DNA of 64,000 nt from Rhodococcoides kyotonense (GTDB lineage Bacteria; Actinomycetota; Actinomycetes; Mycobacteriales; Mycobacteriaceae), in assembly GCF_900188125.1 (NCBI RefSeq), contig NZ_FZOW01000016.1, positions 57,147-121,146 of the forward strand. Direction: 5' to 3'. Shown one piece after another: positions 35,675 through 44,979 of this stretch. Under the pieces are notes generated by a model. The model was not told where the DNA came from. It was given only the letters and a program-made list of their open reading frames with translations, and made no database searches. How positions within the stretch are numbered: the first letter of the stretch is position 1; each line of letters opens with the position of its first letter. Position numbers and translations under genes: made by a program.

Positions 35675-36772
35675 TTACTTGGGCGACGAGGGCGACTCGA
35701 CGGTGATGGACCCGTCGACGATGCCCGCCTGGATTGCGTCCAGTTCACCCTGCAGAGCCGGATCGACCTGCGACTCGTAGTCGTGGAACGGCGCGATTCC
35801 GACGCCTTCGTTCTCGAGGGTTCCGACGTACGGCGTGTTGTCGAACGATCCCTCACCGGAATTCGCGACGACCTCGTCGACGCTCTCCTTCAGGCCCTTC
35901 GTGACCGACGTCAGCAGCAGGTCACCGACCGACGGGTCCGACTCGAACACGTCGGCGTCGGCACCGATCAGCGCGACGGGACGCGACGAGTCGCGAATGG
36001 CCTGCGCTGCAGACTGGTAGATGGGGCCACCGACCGGGAAGATGACGTCCGCGTTCTGGTCGATGAGGCCCTGCGCGGTGTTCTTCGCGACGGCGTTGGC
36101 CTCGAATCCGCCTGTGAACGAGCCGTTCTGGGACGGAACGTCCCAGCCGATGACACGCACGTCGCGGTTCTTCTGCTCGTTGAAGTAGTTGACGCCGTCG
36201 GCGAATCCGTCCATGAAGATGGTGACGGTCGGCAGCTGGGATCCACCGAACGTGCCGACGATGCCGGTCTTCGAGAAGCTCGCGGCAGCGTAGCCGGCGA
36301 GGAACGCGGACTGGGCGGCGTCGTACGTCAGCGGCTTCACGTTCGGCAGGTCGATCGTCGAGTCGTCGATGATCGCGAAGTCGATGTCGGTGTTCGCCTC
36401 GGCGGCAGCCTTGGTGGCGTCGGCGAGATCGAATCCGACGGTGACGATCAGGTTGCAGCCCTGGTCGATGAGGTTGGAGATGTTGGGGTTGTAGTCCGTC
36501 GGCGACGCCGATTCGACGGTGATCGGCTCGACGCCGAGCGTGTCCGACGCCTCGGTCAGCCCCTCGAATCCGAGCTGGTTGAACGACTTGTCGTCGAAGC
36601 CGCCTGCGTCGGACACCATGCAGGGCTTGAAGTCGCCGGAGGCGCTTCCGCCGGAATCGGATCCGCTGTCTTCCGGTGCGGAGCCACATCCTGCGACGAG
36701 AGCGACCGCACCGAGCGACGCGACGCCGCCGAATGCCAGTCTCCGAGTACGTGAACGGGTGACGACGGTCAA
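35675..36772 (-). CDS. BMP-family substrate-binding lipoprotein
   Basis: A 365-aa nucleoside-binding lipoprotein. The signal peptide ends in lipobox VAGC with Cys29, followed by a Ser/Gly-rich linker and the BMP core (VSDAGGFDDKSFNQLGFEGL, FLAGYAAASFSKTGIVGTFGG, VGGPIYQSA). The TTG at 36772 is preferred because GGAGGAAG lies just upstream of it; the ATG at 36784 would place that ribosome site inside the coding region. It delivers nucleosides to the ABC importer encoded next. The purine permease gene stands 88 bp upstream on the same strand. Confidence 0.92.
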   Translation of the reverse strand: MTVVTRSRTRRLAFGGVASLGAVALVAGCGSAPEDSGSDSGGSASGDFKPCMVSDAGGFDDKSFNQLGFEGLTEASDTLGVEPITVESASPTDYNPNISNLIDQGCNLIVTVGFDLADATKAAAEANTDIDFAIIDDSTIDLPNVKPLTYDAAQSAFLAGYAAASFSKTGIVGTFGGSQLPTVTIFMDGFADGVNYFNEQKNRDVRVIGWDVPSQNGSFTGGFEANAVAKNTAQGLIDQNADVIFPVGGPIYQSAAQAIRDSSRPVALIGADADVFESDPSVGDLLLTSVTKGLKESVDEVVANSGEGSFDNTPYVGTLENEGVGIAPFHDYESQVDPALQGELDAIQAGIVDGSITVESPSSPK

Positions 36773-36860
36773 GACTTCCTCCATGTTTCGTGCAGACCAG
36801 CCGGTCCGCTCGTGGCGGATCAGGCTATCCGATGGTCGATCGTATGTCTGATTCGGGACG

Positions 36861-38324
36861 CTACTCGTCGCCCGTGACGTCTGCAGGGTTTCCGTTCGTC
36901 CGCCCTGTCTTCGGCTCCCCGCCTTCGTAGTGTCCACCGTCACCGAGTACCTCGGCTTCGTCCTCCCGAACCATCACGGCCGGACCTGCGGCGACGATCG
37001 ACGGATCGGGCGGTGTGCCGGGGCGGACGATGTTGAAGAACACGTTGAGAACGACGGCGACGATGCTGGCCGCGCTGATGCCGGAGTGGAAGATCGTGAC
37101 GAACCATTCGGGGAACTCGTCCCAGAAGTCGCTCGCCACAACGGGAATGAGCCCGAATGCCAGCGTCACCGCGACGATGACGAGATTGTTGTTGTTGTCG
37201 TAGTTCACCTTGCCCAGTGTTCGAATTCCGCTGGCGGCGACGGTGCCGAACAGCGCGATACCCGCGCCGCCGAGAACCGGCAACGGGATGACTCCGACGA
37301 TCGACGCGAGCAGCGGTGAAAGCCCCAGCAGCGCAAGGACTCCGCCGCCTACCGCAACGACGAATCGAGACTTGATACCCGTCATCGCGACCAGACCGAC
37401 GTTCTGCGCGAACGCAGTGGCGGGAAAGGTGTTGAAAATCGGGGCAACTGCCGAGGAGATCATGTCGGCACGCAGTCCGTCGCCCACGCGCTTCGTGTCG
37501 ACCTTCGTTCCGACTACCTCACCCACTGCGAGAATGTCCGCAGTCGTCTCCACCATGATCACGAGGATCACGATCGTCATCGACAGGATCGCACCGACCG
37601 CGAAGATCGGCGCTCCGAACGCGAACGGCGTCGGCGCGGCCACGATCGCCGCGTCGCCGACTCCGTCGACATCGGCCTTGCCGAACAGAAGCGCGACGAC
37701 GGTGCCGACGACCAGTCCCAGCAGAATCGACAGGCGCGAGACCCTGGGAATCTTCGTCAGGATCAGAACGGCGAGCAGGGTGAACATCGCGAGCCCGATG
37801 TTGCCGACGTCCAGGTAGTCGGGATTCGGCTGTCCGCCGACCATCTCTTGCCCGGTGATCCACCGCGCCGCGACGGGCATCAGCGACAACCCGATCACGG
37901 TGATGATGGAACCGGTGACGATCGGCGGGAAGAACCGGACGACCTTGGAGAAGAACGGCGCGATCACCAGTCCGATCAGCGCTGCGACGATCACTGCTCC
38001 GAGGACCGTGCGCAAGCCGATCTCGCCGTTTTCTGCACCTGCGACGATGGTCAGCACCGTCGACACGGAGGCGAACGAAATGCCCTGCACGAGTGGCAGT
38101 TGCGACCCGAAGAACGGAACGCCGATGGTCTGCAGTACCGTCGCGAGCCCGCTGACGAACAGGGCGCACGAGATCAGCAACGCCTGATCTCCGGCGGACA
38201 GTCCGGCAGCTCCGCCCACGATGATCGGCACTGCGATGACCCCGCCGAACATCGACAGGATGTGCTGCATCCCGTACCCGAACATCTGCAGGACAGGTAC
38301 CTTCGTGTCCTCCGGCCTCGTCAT
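36861..38324 (-). CDS. NCS2-family purine (xanthine/urate) permease
   Basis: A 487-aa membrane transporter of the nucleobase-cation symporter 2 family. It starts with LQMFGYGMQHILSMFGGVIAVPIIVGGAAGL and holds the substrate-site motif ATAFAQNVGLVAMTGIKSRFV, with about 12-14 helices and an acidic C-terminal tail. The QNVG variant is typical of xanthine/uric acid carriers rather than uracil carriers. Placement beside the nucleoside importer suggests a purine salvage locus. Confidence 0.93.
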   Translation of the reverse strand: MTRPEDTKVPVLQMFGYGMQHILSMFGGVIAVPIIVGGAAGLSAGDQALLISCALFVSGLATVLQTIGVPFFGSQLPLVQGISFASVSTVLTIVAGAENGEIGLRTVLGAVIVAALIGLVIAPFFSKVVRFFPPIVTGSIITVIGLSLMPVAARWITGQEMVGGQPNPDYLDVGNIGLAMFTLLAVLILTKIPRVSRLSILLGLVVGTVVALLFGKADVDGVGDAAIVAAPTPFAFGAPIFAVGAILSMTIVILVIMVETTADILAVGEVVGTKVDTKRVGDGLRADMISSAVAPIFNTFPATAFAQNVGLVAMTGIKSRFVVAVGGGVLALLGLSPLLASIVGVIPLPVLGGAGIALFGTVAASGIRTLGKVNYDNNNNLVIVAVTLAFGLIPVVASDFWDEFPEWFVTIFHSGISAASIVAVVLNVFFNIVRPGTPPDPSIVAAGPAVMVREDEAEVLGDGGHYEGGEPKTGRTNGNPADVTGDE

Positions 38325-38400
38325 GGCAGCAAGAGTATGGACCTCGCGTTACGGACGCGGCAGTTCGACGTTTCAGCCGCGTAACCGCTGTGGGGTCTTC

Positions 38401-38460
38401 GGCCCACGTGCACGAAAATACATAGCGGGCTGTGTACTTTCGTGCACATGGGCGAAGCCC
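38401..38460. repeat. Intergenic palindrome, copy B, abutting a stop codon
   Basis: Main stem GTGCACGAAAATACATAGC / GCTGTGTACTTTCGTGCAC (17 of 19 pair, GG loop), extended by outer GCCCA bases. A mini-hairpin GGGCGAAGCCC follows and touches the stop codon of the YbjN gene at 38461. In the YbjN reading direction the order is stop, mini-hairpin, main stem. Confidence 0.88.
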
Positions 38461-38943
38461 CTACGACTCGATCAGATGCTCGAACGCCTTCAGGTTCGCC
38501 AGGGACTCGCCGCGCGACACACGCCACGCCCATTCGCGTTTGATGGACTCGGCGAATCCGAGTTCGAGCAGGACGTTGAAGTCACCGTCGGCGGCTTCGA
38601 GCACCTGCCCGAGCACACGGTCGATCTCGTCGGCCGTCACCGCATGCGTCGAGATGCGGCCGACGAGGTAGATGTCGCCGATCTTGTCGATCGTGTAGTG
38701 CACGCCGTAGAGCCTGCGGTTTCGCCGCAGCAGGTACTTGTACACACCTTCGAAGTTCTCGTCGGGCTTTCGGCACACGAACGCCTCGACACGCACACCG
38801 TGATTGCCGACGGTCAACATCACCGTCGTCTTCAGCTTGCGCTCACCCGGGAGTTCGACGACGAACGCGTTGTCGTCCTTGCGCTGGTAGTCGAGCTCGC
38901 GCTCGGCCAACACGGAATCGATGAGAGTGACTGTGCTGCTCAT
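38461..38943 (-). CDS. YbjN-domain protein
   Basis: A 160-aa protein of the YbjN (type III secretion chaperone-like) fold family, starting MSSTVTLIDSVLAERELDYQ, with LRRNRRLYGVHYTIDKIGDIYLVGRI in the middle. Its exact role is unknown. It overlaps the mshA stop by 4 nt (ATGA) and corresponds by position to Rv0487 of M. tuberculosis, also directly after mshA, so translational coupling to mycothiol synthesis is conserved. Confidence 0.85.
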   Translation of the reverse strand: MSSTVTLIDSVLAERELDYQRKDDNAFVVELPGERKLKTTVMLTVGNHGVRVEAFVCRKPDENFEGVYKYLLRRNRRLYGVHYTIDKIGDIYLVGRISTHAVTADEIDRVLGQVLEAADGDFNVLLELGFAESIKREWAWRVSRGESLANLKAFEHLIES

Positions 38944-40280
38944 GCTTTGACCACTCCTCGTCGTAGCTTCGAGAGCCCGCGCGTTCGGCGCGGCGAGAAT
39001 TCGCTGGGTTCGACGTGTCGGTCGAAATGGAACTGCGCCGCCCGATAGCTGTCGAGCAGCCCTTCGGCGGTGTGTTCCCACGAGAATTCGGAGGCGTGTC
39101 GCGGTGCAGCAGAAGCCATGCGCGCCAACGCGTCTCGATCCTCGAGCATCCGGCCCAGTGCGCGCGCCCAGTCGTCCGTGCGGTGCCCCTGGACGAGAAC
39201 GCCGGTTTCACCGGACCGCACGGCAACCCCGAGACCTCCGACGTCGGCCGCGATCACCGGAGTGCCGCACGCCTGCGCCTCGATCGCGACGAGTCCGAAG
39301 GATTCGTTGTAGCTCGGTACGGCAACGACATCGGCAGCCCGGTACACCTGCGCCAGCACGTTCGACGGCTGCGGCTGCATGAACGTCACGCGAGCCGAGA
39401 TACCGAGCTCGCGGGCAAGTTCGATCAAGCTGTCCGGACGGTCGAGCCCACTGCCCGACGGTCCGCCGACGACCAGAATACGCAGTGGCAGTTCGGGTTT
39501 CAGTGCGACGACTTCGGCCGCGGCCTTCAGCAGCACATCGGGCGCCTTCAGCGGTTGGATACGACCCACGAATGCGACGACGGTTTCACGTGGATCGATG
39601 CCCAATTGTGCTCGCGCCGCGAGCATGTCACCCGGGTTGTACTGGTGCAGATCGGCGCCGGGCGCGACGACGTCCACCGCGTCGGGAGATGCGCCGTAGA
39701 TCTCGATGAGCTGCTTGGCTTCCTCGGACGTGTTGGCGATCAACCGATCGGCCTCGGCGACGACCTGTTGCTCCCCGATCTGCCGCGCGGGCGGCTCGGG
39801 CGCGTCACCCGCCGCGAGCGATGCGTTCTTGACGGCCGCCAGGGTGTGCGCGGTGTGGACCAGCGGGACGCCCCATCGGTCGCGGGCCAACCACCCGACC
39901 TGACCGGACAACCAGTAGTGGGAGTGAACGAGGTCGTAGTACCCGGCGTCGTGCCGCGCTTCCTCGCGGAGAACACCCGCGGCGAACGCGCATAGCTGGG
40001 TCGGGAGGTCCTGCTTGTCGAGTCCTTCGAACGGCCCGGCGACGATGTTGCGCACCAGCACTCCGGGAGCGGCCTCGCGTACCGGCTCGTCCGACGACGA
40101 CGTCGCACGTGTGAAGATCTCGACCTGCACGCCACGTTCGGCGAGCTCTTTCGCCGACTGCAGCACGTACACGTTCATGCCGCCTGCGTCACCCATACCG
40201 GGCTGCGCCAGCGGAGACGTATGCAACGACAGCACGGCGACCCGGTTCAGCTGGCGTCCACTCACCGCTCCAGTCTGCAC
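38940..40280 (-). CDS. mshA: D-inositol-3-phosphate glycosyltransferase MshA
   Basis: A 446-aa GT-B retaining glycosyltransferase making GlcNAc-Ins-P, the first step of mycothiol synthesis. The N-terminus reads VAVLSLHTSPLAQPGMGDAGGMNVYV, typical of MshA. The donor site includes AFVGRIQPLKAPDVLL and the E-x7-E motif in YNESFGLVAIEAQACGTPV. The GTG at 40280 has GGAGGC in front. The size fits the family. It stands in the conserved ROK regulator-hydrolase-mshA-YbjN run. Confidence 0.96.
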   Translation of the reverse strand: MQTGAVSGRQLNRVAVLSLHTSPLAQPGMGDAGGMNVYVLQSAKELAERGVQVEIFTRATSSSDEPVREAAPGVLVRNIVAGPFEGLDKQDLPTQLCAFAAGVLREEARHDAGYYDLVHSHYWLSGQVGWLARDRWGVPLVHTAHTLAAVKNASLAAGDAPEPPARQIGEQQVVAEADRLIANTSEEAKQLIEIYGASPDAVDVVAPGADLHQYNPGDMLAARAQLGIDPRETVVAFVGRIQPLKAPDVLLKAAAEVVALKPELPLRILVVGGPSGSGLDRPDSLIELARELGISARVTFMQPQPSNVLAQVYRAADVVAVPSYNESFGLVAIEAQACGTPVIAADVGGLGVAVRSGETGVLVQGHRTDDWARALGRMLEDRDALARMASAAPRHASEFSWEHTAEGLLDSYRAAQFHFDRHVEPSEFSPRRTRGLSKLRRGVVKA

Positions 40281-40313
40281 GCCTCCACAGTACGGACGTT
40301 CACAGACCCCGTT

Positions 40314-41162
40314 TCAGAGCCCTTCCACGAAGTTCGAAACATCGGCGACGAACCGTTCGGGGTCGGCGACGAAGGGACCGTGATCGACTCCGTCCCAGTA
40401 CGACGCGGTCACCTTCGGGATCAGCGACGCGGCGTGGCGGCCTGCGGACACGTCGACGACGGTGTCTGCCGTCCCGTGCACCACCAGCGCAGGCACGTCC
40501 AGGGTGCGCAGCAGCTCGTCGTGCGAGACGGTCCGGTCGAACAGCGCGGCCCGCACGCGCGGCGGCGTAGCGAGAGTCAGTCCGAACAGGGCCTGCGCCT
40601 GCGCGCCCTTGCCCTCCACCGGGCCGGTCAGTGCGTTGCCGAAGCTGCCGAGGGCGCGGATCGCGACACGCGGTTCCTCGGCCATGGCGTCGGGAATCGC
40701 TGCCCGCATGGATGTCCCGACGCGGCCGCCCTGCTCGCCGCGGCCGATGCTCGTGATCGCGCCGACCAGGACGACTCCTGCGACGGCGCCGCTTCCGTGC
40801 TCGGCGAGATAGTCGCAGATCACGAGTCCGCCGTAGGACCACCCGAGCAGAACGGCGTCCGACGTGATGCCTTCTTCGGTCAGCACCGCGTCGACGTCGC
40901 CCGCCCAGTTCTTCGAATCCGCATAACCGGACGTGGGTGCGTCCGAGTACCCGTGGCCACGGAGGTCGACGGCGATCAGTCGGTACTCCTCGGCGAGATC
41001 GGCCAGTACCTCCTCACCCCAGCACGCCGACGACTGCGCCCACCCGTGCAGAAGAACGAGCGGCCTGCCCGACGCGGGGCCGGACACCCGGTAGACGATG
41101 TTCGTTCCGTCGATTCCGGTGGCCTGACGCACCGGTCCTCTCGCTGCCATGACCGACATCAT
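40314..41162 (-). CDS. Alpha/beta-fold hydrolase
   Basis: A 282-aa alpha/beta hydrolase with LLHGWAQSSACWG (oxyanion side), the nucleophile elbow LGWSYGGLVI, the acid region LVVHGTADTVVDV, and catalytic His in GVDHGPFV. No signal peptide. It is 33 bp from mshA on the same strand. Substrate unknown. Confidence 0.9.
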   Translation of the reverse strand: MMSVMAARGPVRQATGIDGTNIVYRVSGPASGRPLVLLHGWAQSSACWGEEVLADLAEEYRLIAVDLRGHGYSDAPTSGYADSKNWAGDVDAVLTEEGITSDAVLLGWSYGGLVICDYLAEHGSGAVAGVVLVGAITSIGRGEQGGRVGTSMRAAIPDAMAEEPRVAIRALGSFGNALTGPVEGKGAQAQALFGLTLATPPRVRAALFDRTVSHDELLRTLDVPALVVHGTADTVVDVSAGRHAASLIPKVTASYWDGVDHGPFVADPERFVADVSNFVEGL

Positions 41163-41197
41163 GACAGCTCACGATCACAGCAGCGAGAGGGGTCGGG

Positions 41198-42478
41198 TCA
41201 AGCAGCTGCGCGACGCATCGACGCCAACGGATCCGAGTACACCGAGCTCAGCGAGACGACCGCCGCCGCGTACTCCTGCACCTTGTTGCCGAAGCCGGTG
41301 ATGCGAATATCCTTGCGCGGCAACGTCGATGTGCGACCGAATGCTTCCGCCACGTGCGGCAGCCCGGAAGAGTACTCGGTGAACGCCTGACCGCCGAGGA
41401 CGACGCGGTCAGGGTTGAACAGGTCACGGAGCAATCCGACTGTGCGACCGAGGATCTGGGCACGCTCGACGAGAATGTCCCGGGCACCGGCCGAACCGTC
41501 GTGCGCCGCTTGGTAGAGCGCGGCGACGGGAGCGCCCTCGGGGAGCACCCCCTTGTCGATCGCGGCGGAGAGGACCGCGCGATCGCTGACGGATGCTTCG
41601 AGGCATCCGCGATTTCCGCACGCGCACAGCGCATTCGAACCGGTAGGCAGGTGCGCGATCGAGCCGGGTCCGGTAGACGGCGTGTGCACGCGACCGTCGA
41701 TCGTCAGCGCGATGCCCGCAGTCTCACGTGCGTAGAAGAACAGGCTCGTCCCGGTCGGCGGTGCGTCGGCGCGTGCCGGGGTGAGCAGTAGCTCGGATGC
41801 GGCCATCGCCTCGACGTGACCGGACACCGAGACCGGCAGGCCGAGTCCGCCGCCCACGATCGCGCCGACCTGGGCGCCTTCCCATCCGAGACGAGGATGG
41901 TCGACCGAGCCGGTGGCTGCGTCGACGCGTCCACCCAACGCGACGCCCACCCACAGCGGAGTACGACGGTGCCACCGCGCTGCGAACGCGGCAGCGCTGC
42001 GGGTGATCGCGTGGAGCGAGACCTCGGCGGATCCGCTAGGCGTCGGGATTTCGACGGCGCCGAGAATGCGACCGCGGAGGTCGCTGACCACGATGCCGGT
42101 GACGATGGCACCGATGTGGATGCCGACCGTCGAATACGGCTCGTGGTTGACCTCGAACGGTACGCGCGGACGGCCGATGGCACCGGACGTCGTCAGGTCC
42201 GCACGCTCACGCAGCAGACCGGCCCCCAGCAAGGAGGCGACCTGACGGTTGACCGTCGCGATACTCAAACCTGTTGCACGAGCGGCAATGTCGCGGGATA
42301 TAGGACCTTCGACCGAGGCGACTCGAAGGACGGAGGCAGCGGGGTTGTCCGCAATACGCAGATCGGGTGCGACGACCTGAACCCGGTTGCGCACGGCCGG
42401 CCGCGCGGTGACGGACGACGAGCGGGTCCCGCGCAGAGACTTGGCGGGAGACGTGATCGGAAGAGTTGCAAGTGACAC
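41198..42478 (-). CDS. ROK-family transcriptional regulator
   Basis: A 426-aa regulator. A winged helix near residues 45-105 (GPISRDIAARATGLSIATVNRQVASLLGAGLLRER) precedes the sugar-kinase-like ROK domain with STVGIHIGAIVTGIVVSDLRG, a cysteine zinc cluster CACGNRGCLEA, and FNPDRVVLGG. The GTG at 42478 has GAGGAC about 9 nt upstream; an in-frame TTG six codons earlier is less likely. It matches Rv0485 in position, between the SDR and mshA genes. The sugar ligand is unknown. Confidence 0.9.
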   Translation of the reverse strand: MSLATLPITSPAKSLRGTRSSSVTARPAVRNRVQVVAPDLRIADNPAASVLRVASVEGPISRDIAARATGLSIATVNRQVASLLGAGLLRERADLTTSGAIGRPRVPFEVNHEPYSTVGIHIGAIVTGIVVSDLRGRILGAVEIPTPSGSAEVSLHAITRSAAAFAARWHRRTPLWVGVALGGRVDAATGSVDHPRLGWEGAQVGAIVGGGLGLPVSVSGHVEAMAASELLLTPARADAPPTGTSLFFYARETAGIALTIDGRVHTPSTGPGSIAHLPTGSNALCACGNRGCLEASVSDRAVLSAAIDKGVLPEGAPVAALYQAAHDGSAGARDILVERAQILGRTVGLLRDLFNPDRVVLGGQAFTEYSSGLPHVAEAFGRTSTLPRKDIRITGFGNKVQEYAAAVVSLSSVYSDPLASMRRAAA

Positions 42479-42758
42479 GTGTTTTGTCCTCGGCAATAGA
42501 CCCGTACGAAAGAAGACGGGTGGTGCATGAATCGGTCAGAGCAGCACAGAAGAAGTGCGAGCACGCCGTCGCGAACGAACTAGCGACAGGCTCCGAAACC
42601 GGGACAACACAGCTCACGAGGAAGAGGCAGCCGAGAACCCAGGGCAGCGGTCACGTAGGTGACACGCAATGCTGGCGAGTGGCTGGACATGACCGCAAAG
42701 TTAGCACTTCCGCGAGCGATCACCAATCCTGGCCCCTCCGGTAGGAAACGTCTGATAC

Positions 42759-42764
42759 TAGAAT
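42759..42764 (+). promoter_or_regulatory. -10 box TAGAAT of the SDR gene, probably leaderless
   Basis: TAGAAT ends 7 nt before the ATG at 42772, so transcription would begin at or next to the start codon. No Shine-Dalgarno site is present. Confidence 0.6.
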
Positions 42765-42771
42765 TCTGGGC

Positions 42772-43527
42772 ATGACATTGTCCGAACAAATCTCTCCCGA
42801 CGCCCGTATCGCCGTTGTCACCGGAGCCAGCTCGGGCATCGGTGCCGCCACCGCACGCCAACTGGCCGAGCAGGGCTACCACGTCGTCGTCGGGGCACGT
42901 CGCGTCGACCGACTCGAGAAGCTCGCCTCCGAAATCGGCGGCACCGCACTGCAATTGGACGTCACCGACGAGGATTCGGTCGCCGCGTTCACCTCCGTCA
43001 TCCCTCGCGTTCACGTGTTGATCAACAACGCGGGTGGAGCGAAGGGACTCGCGCCCGTCATCGACGCCGACCTCGACGACTGGCGCTGGATGTGGGAAAC
43101 CAACGTTCTCGGCACGTTGCGCGTCACGAAGGCTCTGCTGCCCAAGCTGATCGAATCGGGCGACGGACTTGTGGTGACCATCACGTCGGTCGCAGCGTTC
43201 GAGGCGTACGACAACGGCTCGGGATACACCTCCGCCAAGCACGCGCAGGCGGTGCTGCACCGCACGTTGCGCGGCGAACTGCTGGGCAAGCCCGTCCGAC
43301 TCACCGAGATCGCGCCGGGAGCCGTCGAGACGGAGTTCTCGCTCGTGCGCTTCGACGGGGACGAGTCCAAGGCCGACGCGGTCTACAAGGGCATCACGCC
43401 GTTGGTCGCGAAGGACATCGCCGAGGTCATCGGCTTCGTGGCGTCGCGCCCGTCGCACGTCAATCTGGACCAGATCATCATCAAGCCGCGGGATCAGGCC
43501 GGCCCGGGGCGTTTTCACCGGGCGTAG
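42772..43527 (+). CDS. Short-chain dehydrogenase/reductase
   Basis: A 251-aa classical SDR. The cofactor loop is TGASSGIGAATA, followed by NNAGGAKG and the catalytic S...Y-x3-K set in ITSVAAFEAYDNGSGYTSAKHAQ. An arginine pair after beta-2 (GARRVDR) points to NADP(H). It is divergent from the ROK regulator, as Rv0484c is from Rv0485, and may be under its control. Substrate unknown. Confidence 0.93.
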   Translation: MTLSEQISPDARIAVVTGASSGIGAATARQLAEQGYHVVVGARRVDRLEKLASEIGGTALQLDVTDEDSVAAFTSVIPRVHVLINNAGGAKGLAPVIDADLDDWRWMWETNVLGTLRVTKALLPKLIESGDGLVVTITSVAAFEAYDNGSGYTSAKHAQAVLHRTLRGELLGKPVRLTEIAPGAVETEFSLVRFDGDESKADAVYKGITPLVAKDIAEVIGFVASRPSHVNLDQIIIKPRDQAGPGRFHRA

Positions 43528-43540
43528 GCGCCTTCGGCTC

Positions 43541-43584
43541 TCGTGAGTGAAAATGTATAGGTCCCTATACATTTTCACTCACGA
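43541..43584. repeat. Intergenic palindrome, copy C
   Basis: Perfect 19-bp arms starting GTGAGTGAAAATGTATAGG with a TC loop. A GCGCC-TTC-GGC mini-hairpin lies to its left, directly after the SDR stop. It stands between two convergent genes. Confidence 0.9.
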
Positions 43585-43588
43585 CGGC

Positions 43589-44785
43589 CTATAGAGCCGA
43601 CATGGACTCCCAGCTCGGCCAGTCGATCGCCCAGTCGTACAGATCCCCGTCGGCCGCCGAGAGGTCGATCGACGTTCCCGTCACCTCGACCGGATCGCCG
43701 TACATCGCGATGCCGAAGTACTGCTGAGCATCCTCGGTCGACAGGTTGATACATCCGTTGGTGACGTTCGACGCCCCCTGTACGCCCGTGGTCAACGGGT
43801 TCGCGTGGATGAATTCACCGTTGTTGGAGATGCGGACCGCCCATCGTTCCCGGACGTTCTCGTAGAACGGCGGGTTCGACATCAGGAAGTCCTCGTGCTT
43901 CTCGGTCACCACGTGGATGCCGCTGCGCGTGACGTTGCGAGTCTCGTTGCCCTCGCCGTAGCTGACGGGGATGTCCATGACGGTCTGGCCGTCGCGCACC
44001 ACCTGCATGCGGTGACTGGTGGCCTCGGCCTTGACGATCTGGCTGCGGCCGATCGTGAAGTCCAGCGTCACGTCGTCGGCTCCGTATGCACCGTCGCCGT
44101 ACGCGACGCCGTACAGATTCGCCTGCACCGACACCGTCGTACCCGGCGCCCAGTAGTTCGTCGGACGCCAGTGCACGCGGGAGCCGTTGTCGTCGGGGAA
44201 CCATGCCCACGCACCGGGCGTCGGCGGGTTGGTCGTGACCGTCAATGCCTTCTCGACAGCGGCCTTGTCCTCGATCGTCTGGTCGAACTGCAGGATGATC
44301 GGCGCAGCGATGCCGACTTCCTGGCCGTCGCCGATATTGGTACTGACCGACGTCCGACTGTCCGGCTCGACGGTCGAGAAACTTCCCTCGATGTCGACGC
44401 TCTTGCCGTCGGTCCCGATGGCCTCGCCCGCCCACGTGTACGTCGAGCCGTAGCCGAGCGGCTCGGTGATCGAGTACGACAGCTTGTCCGGCGTCAGCGC
44501 GCCCTGGACGACCTTGCCGTCGGGGTTGGTCAGCGTGACGCTCTGGAGTGTTCCGTCCTTCACCGACACCGAGATCGGCGCGATGGGACTGATGTCCTCG
44601 GCACCGTCGATCGGGTTCTGCGTGACCTGGGCTACCGGCGGCGCCTCGGTCGTCGAGGCCGCGCTACCGGTCGATCCGTTGTCGGAGCCGATGGTGCACC
44701 CCGCGACGAGTGCCGCCATGGCCGCGATCGCTGTGACCAGCCACAACAACCGCGTCCGATTTGTCCGTTCTACCTGCTCATGCAC
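43589..44785 (-). CDS. L,D-transpeptidase lipoprotein, LdtMt5/LprQ-like
   Basis: A 398-aa secreted lipoprotein with lipobox LVAGC. Two immunoglobulin-like domains (about 60-245) precede the YkuD catalytic domain, where His of IHANPLTTG and Cys of SNVTNGCINLS form the active site. It makes 3-3 cross-links in peptidoglycan. The Asn before GC replaces the usual His of SHGC, as in the divergent LdtMt5 branch. It follows murB and the Rieske gene and corresponds to Rv0483. The GTG at 44785 is chosen; a TTG three codons earlier is possible. Confidence 0.92.
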   Translation of the reverse strand: MHEQVERTNRTRLLWLVTAIAAMAALVAGCTIGSDNGSTGSAASTTEAPPVAQVTQNPIDGAEDISPIAPISVSVKDGTLQSVTLTNPDGKVVQGALTPDKLSYSITEPLGYGSTYTWAGEAIGTDGKSVDIEGSFSTVEPDSRTSVSTNIGDGQEVGIAAPIILQFDQTIEDKAAVEKALTVTTNPPTPGAWAWFPDDNGSRVHWRPTNYWAPGTTVSVQANLYGVAYGDGAYGADDVTLDFTIGRSQIVKAEATSHRMQVVRDGQTVMDIPVSYGEGNETRNVTRSGIHVVTEKHEDFLMSNPPFYENVRERWAVRISNNGEFIHANPLTTGVQGASNVTNGCINLSTEDAQQYFGIAMYGDPVEVTGTSIDLSAADGDLYDWAIDWPSWESMSAL

Positions 44786-44888
44786 GGTTTCCAACGTACT
44801 CGCGGGAAATCATGCGACCACAATCCAGACAGGGGCTGCGGTCGGATTCACACCGAATTCACAAGTGAAATCGGACATTTCATACAAA

Positions 44889-44979
44889 CCCATGTGTCCG
44901 GAAATACATAGTGCCTTCGGGTCGTTCCGCAGGCTCCACTCCTTGCCGCTATGTATTTCCGCGCACATGGGCGCAGCCC
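44889..44979. repeat. Intergenic palindrome, copy D (long form)
   Basis: Arms 44889-44911 and 44949-44971 pair at 21 of 23 positions (core GGAAATACATAG). Between them lie 37 nt holding GTTCCGCAGGCTCCACTCCT, nearly identical to the core of copy E. A mini-hairpin GGGCGCAGCCC ends against the stop codon of the Rieske gene. Confidence 0.88.
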